From JALXCG01 sp026991065 [NCBI: Gemmatimonadota bacterium] (GTDB lineage Bacteria > GCA-2686955), in contig JALXCG010000341.1 of the NCBI GenBank assembly GCA_026991065.1, forward strand, positions 1-5,968: a DNA stretch of 5,968 nucleotides, given 5' to 3'. The notes under the pieces were generated by a model that saw only the letters and a list, made by a program, of their open reading frames with translations, did no database searches and was not told the origin of the DNA. Position numbers and translations under genes: made by a program. Positions 1-5,968 of the stretch are shown one piece after another. The first letter of the stretch is position 1, and each line of letters begins with the position of its first letter.

Positions 1-1
1 C

Positions 2-667
2 ACTGATCCAATCGCGCGACAGATGGCCAATTTCGCCTACTTGGTGGGCTCTCGCGCCACCCGGGAGTGCTTCGTGGTCGACCCCTCCTGGGACCCACAG
101 GGCATCGTCGACCGCGCTGCCCGGGAAGGATTCCGGGTCGTTGGCGTGATCGCGACGCATGGGCATCCCGACCACATCGGGGGCGAATGGATGAACCTAC
201 AGATCAAGGGACTGCGGGAGTTGCTCCAGGAGTTGTCGGTGCCGGTTCACGTGCATGCCGATGACCTTCCACTCTTGACCACCTTCTCCGGCCTCGATCC
301 GGCCTCAATAACGACTCACGTCGATGGCGACGTGATCCACCTTGGCGAGTCCGAAATCAAACTGCTCCACTCCCCCGGTCACACGCCGGGAGGCATCTGC
401 CTCCTTGCCAACGGTCATTTGATCACCGGCGATGTCCTCTTCGTCGGTGCCTGCGGGCGGGTCGATCTGCCGGGCTCCGATCCACGCCAAATGTTCACGT
501 CGCTGCAGCGCCTCGGCGCTCTGCCGGAAGAAACAGTGGTCTGGCCGGGGCACGATTATGGTTCGGCCCCGCGCAGCACGATCGGCCAGGAGTTGCGTTC
601 CAACCCGAGCATGCGCGGAAACAGTGCCGAAGAGTGGATGCGCTGGATGGGCAGCCCCGGACTCTAA
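2..667 (+). CDS. MBL-fold metallohydrolase, glyoxalase II-like (5' end cut by window edge)
   Basis: This is a metallo-beta-lactamase-fold hydrolase, probably a cytoplasmic zinc or iron enzyme acting on a thioester or similar substrate, as in the hydroxyacylglutathione hydrolase-like group. Numbering from the ATG at 23, the metal-binding signature THGHPDH supplies H46, H48, D50 and H51. Further ligands are H120 (SPGHTPGG), D137 (ITGDVLF) and H177 (WPGHDYG), so the metal site is complete. The frame is open to the left edge with codons reading TDPIARQ before that Met. Family members usually have a few residues before the NF-YL strand, and there is no Shine-Dalgarno before the ATG at 23, so this Met is probably internal and the true start lies outside the window. 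The segment after the signature (residues 55-80) is longer than in minimal members. The natural C-terminus follows the last metal ligand by about 35 residues. The gene ends 3 bp before the next one. The fold is very secure; the substrate is unknown, and persulfide dioxygenase (ETHE1-like) activity cannot be excluded. Confidence 0.9.
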   Translation, partial: TDPIARQMANFAYLVGSRATRECFVVDPSWDPQGIVDRAAREGFRVVGVIATHGHPDHIGGEWMNLQIKGLRELLQELSVPVHVHADDLPLLTTFSGLDPASITTHVDGDVIHLGESEIKLLHSPGHTPGGICLLANGHLITGDVLFVGACGRVDLPGSDPRQMFTSLQRLGALPEETVVWPGHDYGSAPRSTIGQELRSNPSMRGNSAEEWMRWMGSPGL

Positions 668-670
668 CCG

Positions 671-1564
671 GTGAGCAAAACCTTGGCCAAGCCTCTGCCG
701 AAACACCCGCTGCCGCCTCCGGCTTTTCTGCAGTTGCCCGATGCTCGTCTGGCCTATTGGACACGCGGTCAGCAGGGAACCCCGGTCCTCTTGATCATGG
801 GCTTCCTGGTCTCCGGCTCGGCCTGGGCGCACCAGATTCCCGCGCTCGCCCGGCGGCACCGAGTCGCTTGGTTCGACAACCGCGGCTGTGGCCTCACCGA
901 GAGCCCCTCCGGGTTCTACTCCACAGCGCAGCTCGCCGCTGACGCTCTGCGACTCATGGACCACCTGGGCTGGGAACGAGCGCACATCACTGGGGTTTCC
1001 ATGGGCGGGATGATTGCGCAGGAGCTGGCGCTGCAGTCTCTCGATCGTGTGCGCTCGCTCGCCCTGATCGCCACCCACGCCGGCGGCATCCGCAATCTGC
1101 TCCCTCCCTTGGGTGGCATCGCGCGCTTTCTCCACGCCCGTCTGAGCGGCGCGTCACGCACGGCGACAATGGCCCGTTTGCTCTTCCCCGATCCGTTCCT
1201 GCGCCACTGCGACCCCGCCTGGCTGGCGACCACCATGGAGCGCGACTTCGGCACAACACGGCCACTGCTGCAGCGATTGTCACAACTCGCGGCGGTGGTT
1301 CGCCACCGCACCCATGATCGCCTCTCACAACTGGAGTCGCTTCCAATACTGATCGTCCGTCCGGGACAAGACCTCCTGGTCCGCCCTCAGGCGAGCGACA
1401 CTCTCGCCCGGGCCCTCCCGGACGCAGCGGTTCTCGATCTGCCACAAGCGGGACACGGGGTCATCCGGCAGTGCCATCGCCAACTGAACGCCGCGCTCCT
1501 CGAGCACTACGCCAAGGCTGACGCAGCAGCCGCCCACGGGCAGCAAACCGGGAAACCCGGCTGA
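671..1564 (+). CDS. alpha/beta hydrolase (RdmC/methylesterase-like)
   Basis: This is a 297-residue alpha/beta-hydrolase-fold enzyme, probably a cytoplasmic carboxylesterase or related hydrolase. The nucleophile elbow GVSMGG gives Ser110; the acid is Asp234 in PGQDLLVRP and the base His262 in QAGHG, so the triad is complete. The oxyanion region reads LIMGFLVSG (residues 41-49), with MG in place of the usual HG, followed by the family strand FDNRGCGLT at 68-76. This LIMG/DNRG pattern resembles the RdmC-type methylesterase subgroup, but the substrate cannot be read from sequence. A cap domain lies between about residues 135 and 215. The start is the GTG at 671: the in-frame TAA of the upstream gene sits at 665-667, and the first in-frame ATG (797) would remove the N-terminal strands. 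No Shine-Dalgarno is visible, so translation probably depends on coupling with the upstream MBL gene. The tail after residue 283 is Ala/Gln-rich and probably disordered. The gene converges with the channel gene. Confidence 0.9.
   Translation: MSKTLAKPLPKHPLPPPAFLQLPDARLAYWTRGQQGTPVLLIMGFLVSGSAWAHQIPALARRHRVAWFDNRGCGLTESPSGFYSTAQLAADALRLMDHLGWERAHITGVSMGGMIAQELALQSLDRVRSLALIATHAGGIRNLLPPLGGIARFLHARLSGASRTATMARLLFPDPFLRHCDPAWLATTMERDFGTTRPLLQRLSQLAAVVRHRTHDRLSQLESLPILIVRPGQDLLVRPQASDTLARALPDAAVLDLPQAGHGVIRQCHRQLNAALLEHYAKADAAAAHGQQTGKPG
1548..1560 (-). terminator. possible weak intrinsic terminator for the channel gene
   Basis: A perfect inverted repeat, CCGGG-AAA-CCCGG on the plus strand, lies inside the last codons of the alpha/beta hydrolase. 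Read on the minus strand it begins about 20 bases past the channel stop codon and is followed by TTTGCTG, so there are only three T residues. The stem is 5 bp and all G/C. On the plus strand there is no T tract at all. This makes it at best a weak terminator acting for the minus-strand gene. Confidence 0.25.
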
Positions 1565-1579
1565 GAGTTGCGCCGGAGA

Positions 1580-2713
1580 CTACGCCGCGTCGGTTCCAAG
1601 CACCTTTCTAAGCGCGGCCAGTTCCTCCGCGTTGCCCAGCGCCAAAACCGTTGCGCCGGCATCCAATGACGCGTCCGGAGATGGATTGTAGGTGTAACGT
1701 TCCGCCCCGGCGGCGCGGATACCGATCACCATGCAGTTGCACGCGGCGCGCAGATTCGCCTCGCGCAGATTCTTCCCGGCGACTGCACTGGCGGGGGAGA
1801 TCGCCAGTTCCTCCAACTGCACCGAGTGTTCCGATTCCGGTGCGTGGAGAGTGTCGACAAAAGAGAGGACCGCCGGCCGGAGCATCTCGTAGGCGAGACG
1901 TCGCCCCCCCATGAGAGCAGGCGAAACCACGGCATCGACGCCAACCTTGCGGAACTTGTCCCCATTGTGGATCTCCACTACGCGCGCGGCAATCCGCAGA
2001 TCTTTTCGCAACTGCCGCGCGGCCAGGCAGAGAAAAAGATTGTCCCGATCCTCCCCCAATGTAGCGACCAGGCCACTTGCACGCTCTATGCCGGCTTGCT
2101 GCAGAATCTCATCATCCAGGCCGTCGGCTTGCAAAACCGGCACCTTGGTGCCGAATTCATGCAGCGCGCGCGAAGCGCGTTGCGAATCGCATTCGACCAC
2201 GACCAACGGAGTCCCCGCCCGATAGAGTTCCTTCGCCACATGTACTCCCGCGCTTCCGGCTCCGACGACGATAATATGCCCATGAATCTCTCGGAGAGTT
2301 TTCTCCATGCGACGTCTCCAGAGTGTGTGGAGGAGGTCCCCCTCGACCAGATAGACCGTGACCGCGGTGAAGAAATAGAGCACCGCGCCGCCGCCGGCGA
2401 GCACCAGCCCGATCGTGAGGAGCATCAGATCGCCGCGCCCCTCCACCGGTACCACCTCGCGAAACCCTACGGTCGATATGGTAATAACGGTCATATACAG
2501 GCACTCGAGCCAAGAGGCGGTGTCCGCCGCCAGCCAGGCGTACCCTGCAGTCCCCAAGGCCAGGACAGCGGTAACCAGGAGCGCGGCGCGAAAAATGCGC
2601 GCATGGCGATCGTGGGCGGCACTTCCAGGGGCATCACGCTGCGGAACAACGATCGTGGGGACTGGCTGAGTGTCGGGTCGGCGAGTGTCTGCCGGATTCA
2701 CGGTCTTTGTCAT
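1580..2713 (-). CDS. two-TM potassium channel with RCK (TrkA-N/TrkA-C) domains
   Basis: This encodes an inner-membrane potassium channel subunit of the MthK/GsuK-like type (2TM pore plus RCK), 377 residues from the ATG at 2713. In that numbering there is a cytoplasmic N-tail of about 39 residues, TM1 at about 40-61, a pore helix and selectivity filter T81-V82-G83-F84, then R85-E86-V-V-P, and TM2 at about 96-123. A charged linker (WRRRMEKTLREIHG) leads to the RCK_N Rossmann domain from about 146. That domain has the glycine motif G151-A-G153-S-A-G156 and an acidic residue E174 ending beta-2, which suggests nucleotide or other ligand control. RCK_C covers about 293-375. Such subunits assemble as tetramers with a gating ring. 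The filter has Arg where the common signature has Gly-Asp/Glu. The frame stays open upstream with alternative ATGs at 2746 and 2833; none of the three has a good Shine-Dalgarno. I prefer 2713 because the extra N-terminal residues are low-complexity and lack family features. The gene is divergent from the acyl-CoA synthetase and convergent with the hydrolase. Confidence 0.9.
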   Translation of the reverse strand: MTKTVNPADTRRPDTQPVPTIVVPQRDAPGSAAHDRHARIFRAALLVTAVLALGTAGYAWLAADTASWLECLYMTVITISTVGFREVVPVEGRGDLMLLTIGLVLAGGGAVLYFFTAVTVYLVEGDLLHTLWRRRMEKTLREIHGHIIVVGAGSAGVHVAKELYRAGTPLVVVECDSQRASRALHEFGTKVPVLQADGLDDEILQQAGIERASGLVATLGEDRDNLFLCLAARQLRKDLRIAARVVEIHNGDKFRKVGVDAVVSPALMGGRRLAYEMLRPAVLSFVDTLHAPESEHSVQLEELAISPASAVAGKNLREANLRAACNCMVIGIRAAGAERYTYNPSPDASLDAGATVLALGNAEELAALRKVLGTDAA

Positions 2714-2982
2714 CCTGACAGTGTTGCGCTCTGCGGCGCCAACCATGGTGGAACGGTGATTTCGGCCGAGACTAGCGCCTGCGCCCACCGGTCGCAACCT
2801 GGCGTGACCGTCCTCGCTCCCCCATCCCCCCATCCGCGTCGTCGGCCGCGGGTCCGAGTTTCGAACCCCACACCGGCAGCGCGCCTCCGCGCCACAGCAT
2901 CCCCAGCATGGCTGACGCCTTCCACCTCATTTTGCTAGACTTCGCCACTGTCGATCCGGATCCCACTCCGGTGCCCTCTCGG

Positions 2983-2997
2983 CGCCGCTGCGCGGCG
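2983..2997 (+). repeat. short GC-rich inverted repeat in the synthetase leader
   Basis: The arms CGCCGC (2983-2988) and GCGGCG (2992-2997) are perfectly complementary around a TGC loop. The structure ends 3 bases before a second inverted repeat and about 60 bases before the synthetase Shine-Dalgarno. A 6-bp GC stem can arise by chance in DNA this rich in G and C, so any function is uncertain. Confidence 0.4.
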
Positions 2998-3000
2998 AGC

Positions 3001-3018
3001 CCATTCCACCAGGAATGG
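3001..3018 (+). repeat. 7-bp inverted repeat in the synthetase leader (operator or leader hairpin candidate)
   Basis: CCATTCC at 3001-3007 and GGAATGG at 3012-3018 are exact reverse complements with an ACCA loop. The dyad lies about 40 bases upstream of the synthetase Shine-Dalgarno. It could be a stem-loop in the mRNA leader or a binding site for a dimeric regulator. Its mixed base composition makes chance a less easy explanation than for the neighbouring all-G/C stem, but no known operator consensus is recognised. Confidence 0.4.
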
Positions 3019-3058
3019 CCCTCCGCCGCATCGCCGATCAAGCGGGCACTCAGCCTAC

Positions 3059-3065
3059 GAGGAGG
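3059..3065 (+). promoter_or_regulatory. strong Shine-Dalgarno deciding the synthetase start
   Basis: GAGGAGG lies 4 bases upstream of the ATG at 3070. It is the only strong Shine-Dalgarno seen in the window and selects 3070 over the in-frame ATG at 2908, which has none and whose extension shows no family features. Confidence 0.85.
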
Positions 3066-3069
3066 CGCC

Positions 3070-4869
3070 ATGTCCCAGACCCCGCAATTCAAGAACCTTC
3101 CCGATCTCCTGCACCAAGCGGTGGCCCGCTTCGGCACGCACCCTCTTTTTGGAACGCGAACTGTAGATGGCGAATGGATCTATATCACGTATGGGGAGTT
3201 CGGCGAGTTGGTCAGTCAATTCCGCGGAGCACTTGCCCTGCTCGGACTCGAGCCGGGGGACCGCCTCGCGATCATCTCCAACAATCGCGTGGAATGGGCA
3301 GTGGGAGCTTATGCCGCCTACACACTCGGTGCGTGTGTCGTGCCGATGTATGAAAAGCAGAATTCGGACGACTGGGAATACATCCTCCGCGACAGCGGAG
3401 CCAAGATCCTGCTGGCCGCGAACGACGAGGTCTACGCCCGCGCCCAGCCGATCGCGGAGCGTCTTGATGCACTCGAAACGCTGGTGAATTTTGAGGGGCG
3501 CTCGACTGAAGACCTCTCATACAAAGCCCTGTTGAAAAAGGGCGCGGCCAACCCGGTAGAAGCCTACGATCCGGATCCGGATGCCCTCTGCGGTTACATC
3601 TATACCTCCGGCACCACGGGCAACCCCAAGGGCGTGGAACTGTCGCACGGCAACATCACCAGCAATGTCAACGCATTGCAGGATTTCTTCCAGATGGCGG
3701 ACAGCGACCGTTCACTCTCCTTCCTGCCCTGGGCGCACAGCTTCGGTCAGACCTGCGAACTCCACATCGGCATGAGTTTCGGCATCTCGATGGCCCTCTG
3801 CGACAATGTGGACAAATTGATCGACTATCTGAGCGAAGTGCAACCGACGCTTCTCATTTCGGTGCCGCGAATCTTCAACCGCGTCTATGACAGCCTCAAC
3901 AAGAAGATGGCCGCGGCCTCGCCGGTGCAGCAGAAGCTATTTGCCGCCGCCATGGAAAACGCCCAGACCCGGCGCCGCCTCGCCCAATCCGGCAAGAGCA
4001 GTGCCTGGGTGGAGTTCAAACACAATCTCTTCGACAAGATCATCTTCAGCAAGATACGCGCCCGCCTCGGTGGACGTCTTCGCTATGCCATTTCCGGAGG
4101 GGCCGCGATCAGCAAGGAGGTTGCTGAGTTCATCGACAATGTCGGTATTACGGTCTACGAAGGCTACGGACTCAGCGAGACTTCCCCCATCGCAACCGCC
4201 AACTGCCCCGGGGGTCAACGCATCGGCTCCGTGGGTCGCGCAATCCCGGGAGTCGAGATCATCATCGATACGGAGGCCGTCAACAACGAGATGGGTGATC
4301 AGGGCGAAGTTCTGATCAAGGGTCCCAATGTGATGCGGGGCTACCACAACATGCCCGAGGCAACCGCCGCGGTCATGCGTGAAGACGGTGCTTTCCGCAG
4401 TGGCGACATGGGGCGCCTGGATGCGGATGGTTATCTATACATCACCGGTCGCATCAAAGAGCAGTACAAGCTGGAGAATGGGAAATATGTCGTACCCGCG
4501 CCGCTCGAGGAACAGCTCAAATTGAGCGGCTTCATCAACCAAATCATGGTCTTCGGCGCCAACAAACTGTTCAATGTCGCCATCATCGTTCCGGATGCGG
4601 AAGCCCTGCGGGAGTGGGGGGTCGCCAACGGTCTGGGTGATGATATCGACACACTTATTAAGAACGACCGCGTCAAGCAGCTCTTTCAGGCCGAGATCGA
4701 CCGCTACCAGGAGTCGAGTTTCAAGGGCTACGAACGGATCAAAGACTTCCGCCTGGTCGCCGAGGAGTTCTCCACCGACAACGATATGCTCACGCCAACG
4801 CTCAAGCTGAAGCGCAGAAACGTGATCAAGCATTATCAGGGGCTGCTGGACGAGATGTATGCGACCTGA
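3070..4869 (+). CDS. long-chain fatty acid-CoA ligase (acyl-CoA synthetase, AMP-forming)
   Basis: This 599-residue enzyme activates fatty acids in two steps, acyl-adenylate formation with ATP and then transfer to CoA, feeding beta-oxidation or lipid synthesis. It is probably cytoplasmic or peripherally membrane-associated. The adenylating-enzyme motifs are all present: the P-loop YTSGTTGNPKG at 178-188, the PWAHSF segment at 220-225 (His223), the fatty-acid-gate region QPTLLISVPRIFNRVYDSL at 258-276, the adenine-binding YEGYGLSET at 363-371, the ribose-binding D446 (FRSGDMGRLD), the hinge R461 (ITGRIKEQ), and the C-terminal LKLKRR at 578-583, which holds the catalytic lysine. Length and motif style match the FAA1/ACSL-like (COG1022) group, including the KLENGKYVVP stretch after the hinge, rather than short- or medium-chain ligases. 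The start at 3070 is fixed by an excellent Shine-Dalgarno. Nothing is missing or truncated. The next gene begins inside its last codons, so the two form an operon. The gene is fadD-like, but I give no symbol because chain-length preference cannot be read. Confidence 0.95.
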   Translation: MSQTPQFKNLPDLLHQAVARFGTHPLFGTRTVDGEWIYITYGEFGELVSQFRGALALLGLEPGDRLAIISNNRVEWAVGAYAAYTLGACVVPMYEKQNSDDWEYILRDSGAKILLAANDEVYARAQPIAERLDALETLVNFEGRSTEDLSYKALLKKGAANPVEAYDPDPDALCGYIYTSGTTGNPKGVELSHGNITSNVNALQDFFQMADSDRSLSFLPWAHSFGQTCELHIGMSFGISMALCDNVDKLIDYLSEVQPTLLISVPRIFNRVYDSLNKKMAAASPVQQKLFAAAMENAQTRRRLAQSGKSSAWVEFKHNLFDKIIFSKIRARLGGRLRYAISGGAAISKEVAEFIDNVGITVYEGYGLSETSPIATANCPGGQRIGSVGRAIPGVEIIIDTEAVNNEMGDQGEVLIKGPNVMRGYHNMPEATAAVMREDGAFRSGDMGRLDADGYLYITGRIKEQYKLENGKYVVPAPLEEQLKLSGFINQIMVFGANKLFNVAIIVPDAEALREWGVANGLGDDIDTLIKNDRVKQLFQAEIDRYQESSFKGYERIKDFRLVAEEFSTDNDMLTPTLKLKRRNVIKHYQGLLDEMYAT

Positions 4870-5968
4870 CCGGGGCGCACCTCGGCCGGCGGGTGTGATT
4901 CGCCGGTTCCACCGTTGGGCGCTCGGCCTGGCACTCATCCCGGCCCTGGCTCCGGTGGCCCCGGCCGCACTCGCGCGGCCGGAAGAACCGGTGATCCTGG
5001 CCGGTGCCGAGGTCACCGCGTTGCTGCACGAGGAGAACGCCCGCATCGGCGCGTTCGCGTGGTCGGACGGGGCGTTCCATCCGCTACCGGTGCAGATCGA
5101 CGAGCGCGGCCCGGATGGCGGCTATTTTGCCGAGGATGAGGAACCGGGGCTTCTCGACGCGAACGATGAAGTGGTCTTCATGGCGGCCGACGCGGGCGAA
5201 AGAGTCGACCCATGTTGTTGGGTTGAAGAAGCCGACACAATTCGCGTGGAAGTAGAGATTCAGGACCCCCTGGACGCTGCCCGGGGGTGGGTCTATCTCT
5301 TCACCGGCGACAATCTTCCTCAGTCAACCACTGACTATGTCGAGATGACCAGTTGGGAACCTTTTGCCGTCCGCACCGACCGCTACGAGCAGCAGTACGA
5401 AGAGGGAAACGCCGACATTCTTACCGACCTGCGCATTCTCCCACCGGCCGGAAACGGCGCCGACTTTCTCGATCGATTCAAGATTCGCATGAAACTAGGC
5501 CCACTCACCCCCTGGTTGACCGAGGCGGATGCAACCCACAGCGTCACCAAGCGCCACGGCCTGGATGGTCCGGTGCGGGTCATTCACGGCTACTGGGTCT
5601 CTCTGGGCAAATTGTTGGACATCACCCATGTGTACTACATCTATTACCGACGCATGACAGTGATTCACAACCAAGTCAACCAGTTCTGGCCCACCGGTCT
5701 GCGCCATATGGCGATTCTCTACGACCTGGATCCGACCGCCTCCGGACTGGTAACCTACTATGACAATCGAGGCGAGGATCCCACAGCCGACGCGACCTAC
5801 AACGACTTGGTCGATGGCCTCGGTCCCTGGGGCGTTGGTGAGCTGGGGCTCTTTGTTGAATGGGCAAGTCCCACGCTGGGCAGTAGCGTCATCGTTCAAG
5901 ATAACCGCGGGGTCAGTGGTTCTGCGCGCACCTACTATGCCGACGAGAGAGAGGGCCAGGGCGACCCC
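4859..5968 (+). CDS. secreted protein of unknown family (3' end cut by window edge)
   Basis: An uninterrupted frame of 370 codons runs from the ATG at 4859 to the right edge without a stop. I do not recognise the family. Residues 1-19 are arginine-rich (ending VIRRFHR), followed by a hydrophobic stretch at about 20-39 ending AALA, a good Sec-type signal peptide with cleavage after about A39, so the product is predicted to be exported to the periplasm or cell surface. There is no lipobox cysteine. The mature part is acidic and rich in aromatic and beta-favouring residues. It has a conserved-looking module QIDERG (79-84) followed by DANDEVVFMAADAG (100-113), a CCW at 119-121, and later many Tyr/Trp/Asp segments. 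It could be a carbohydrate- or surface-associated beta-sandwich protein, but that is a guess. The start overlaps the synthetase stop by 11 bp, consistent with translational coupling; a GTG at 4895 (MIRRFHRWALG) is the alternative start and would give a tighter signal peptide. Codon use matches the upstream genes. There is no classical Tat motif. Confidence 0.8.
   Translation, partial: MRPDRGAPRPAGVIRRFHRWALGLALIPALAPVAPAALARPEEPVILAGAEVTALLHEENARIGAFAWSDGAFHPLPVQIDERGPDGGYFAEDEEPGLLDANDEVVFMAADAGERVDPCCWVEEADTIRVEVEIQDPLDAARGWVYLFTGDNLPQSTTDYVEMTSWEPFAVRTDRYEQQYEEGNADILTDLRILPPAGNGADFLDRFKIRMKLGPLTPWLTEADATHSVTKRHGLDGPVRVIHGYWVSLGKLLDITHVYYIYYRRMTVIHNQVNQFWPTGLRHMAILYDLDPTASGLVTYYDNRGEDPTADATYNDLVDGLGPWGVGELGLFVEWASPTLGSSVIVQDNRGVSGSARTYYADEREGQGDP

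Larger units (their letters stand above)
2714..3069. other. divergent intergenic region with inverted repeats
   Basis: This region separates the divergent channel and acyl-CoA synthetase genes and must hold promoters for both. I see no convincing sigma-70 -35/-10 pair on either strand. Its clearest structures are two adjacent inverted repeats near the right end, given as separate entries, and the short palindrome GATCCGGATC at 2953-2962. Frames are open through parts of it on both strands: an upstream extension of the synthetase from an ATG at 2908, and extensions of the channel to 2746 or 2833. If the channel really starts at 2833 the region shrinks accordingly. There is no tRNA or other RNA gene. 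Confidence 0.6.

Noticed and set aside
305-1135. 276-codon minus-strand open frame spanning the MBL/alpha-beta hydrolase junction
   Set aside because: It is antisense to two enzymes with complete catalytic motifs; its composition (Arg, Gln, Gly, Ala) and lack of any motif indicate a shadow frame.
2855-2880. tRNA T-loop-like string GGTTCGAAAC on the minus strand
   Set aside because: The flanking bases do not form a proper 5-bp T stem, and no matching acceptor, D or anticodon arms are found at the right distances.
1826-2938. 370-codon plus-strand open frame opposite the channel gene
   Set aside because: It lies antisense to a clear RCK channel gene, has no recognisable domain, and is rich in Arg/Pro/Ser as expected from the complement of GC-biased codons. 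It is a shadow frame.
2908-3069. 54-residue N-terminal extension of the acyl-CoA synthetase from the ATG at 2908
   Set aside because: No ribosome site at 2908, Pro/Ser/Arg-rich low-information sequence, and an excellent Shine-Dalgarno directly before the ATG at 3070.
2953-3578. The 11-mer GATCCGGATCC occurring at 2953-2963 and 3568-3578
   Set aside because: The second copy encodes Asp-Pro-Asp-Pro in the synthetase, and the word is a near-palindrome likely to recur by chance in GC-rich DNA. There is no further flanking similarity.
4901-4921. Possible twin-arginine export signal in RRFHRWALG
   Set aside because: The spacing and residues do not match the S/T-R-R-x-F-L-K consensus; an ordinary Sec signal peptide explains the segment.
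4435-5046. 203-codon minus-strand frame across the synthetase end and the next gene
   Set aside because: It is antisense to the synthetase C-terminal domain and to the signal peptide of the secreted protein; no ribosome site or domain.
5353-5899. Plus-strand (5353-5763) and minus-strand (5495-5899) frames at the right end
   Set aside because: Both overlap the longer continuous frame from 4859, which has the signal peptide and uses codons like its neighbours. They are frame shadows of it.
1-5968. CRISPR array, insertion sequence, phage, toxin-antitoxin or defence system
   Set aside because: No direct-repeat arrays, transposase, integrase, terminal inverted repeats or defence-type domains are visible on either strand.

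Overview
The window is compact, GC-rich bacterial DNA with five protein-coding genes, two of them cut by the window edges. No RNA gene, mobile element, CRISPR array or phage gene is visible. The strong G/C preference at third codon positions, the eukaryote-like (FAA1/ACSL-type) acyl-CoA synthetase and the large secreted protein of unknown family would fit a GC-rich environmental proteobacterium-like lineage (Myxococcota, Desulfobacterota or Binatota type). That placement is inference; the sequence holds no marker gene that settles it.

Left part (1-1564, plus strand): the 3' portion of a metallo-beta-lactamase-fold hydrolase of the glyoxalase II-like type enters from the left edge. It is followed in the same reading frame, after TAA and one further codon, by a GTG-started alpha/beta hydrolase with a complete Ser-Asp-His triad. 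The pair is almost certainly co-transcribed and probably translationally coupled.

Middle (1580-2713, minus strand): a two-transmembrane potassium channel subunit with a TVGF selectivity filter and cytoplasmic RCK_N and RCK_C (TrkA-type) domains is transcribed convergently to the hydrolase pair, with 15 bp between the two stop codons. A short GC-rich inverted repeat at 1548-1560 could serve as a weak terminator for it.

Right part (2714-5968, plus strand): an approximately 350-bp divergent intergenic region contains two neighbouring inverted repeats and then a strong Shine-Dalgarno, which fixes the start of a 599-residue long-chain acyl-CoA synthetase at 3070. Overlapping the end of that gene by 11 bp is a long open frame (4859 to the right edge). 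It encodes a protein with a signal peptide and a beta-rich mature part that I do not recognise; it has no stop codon within the window and is easy to miss.

Functionally the window is mostly housekeeping or accessory metabolism: thioester or ester hydrolysis, potassium flux and fatty acid activation. I see no convincing evidence for a new multi-gene system. The items most worth a second look are the coupled secreted protein downstream of the acyl-CoA synthetase, the same-frame hydrolase pair, and the structured leader of the synthetase gene.
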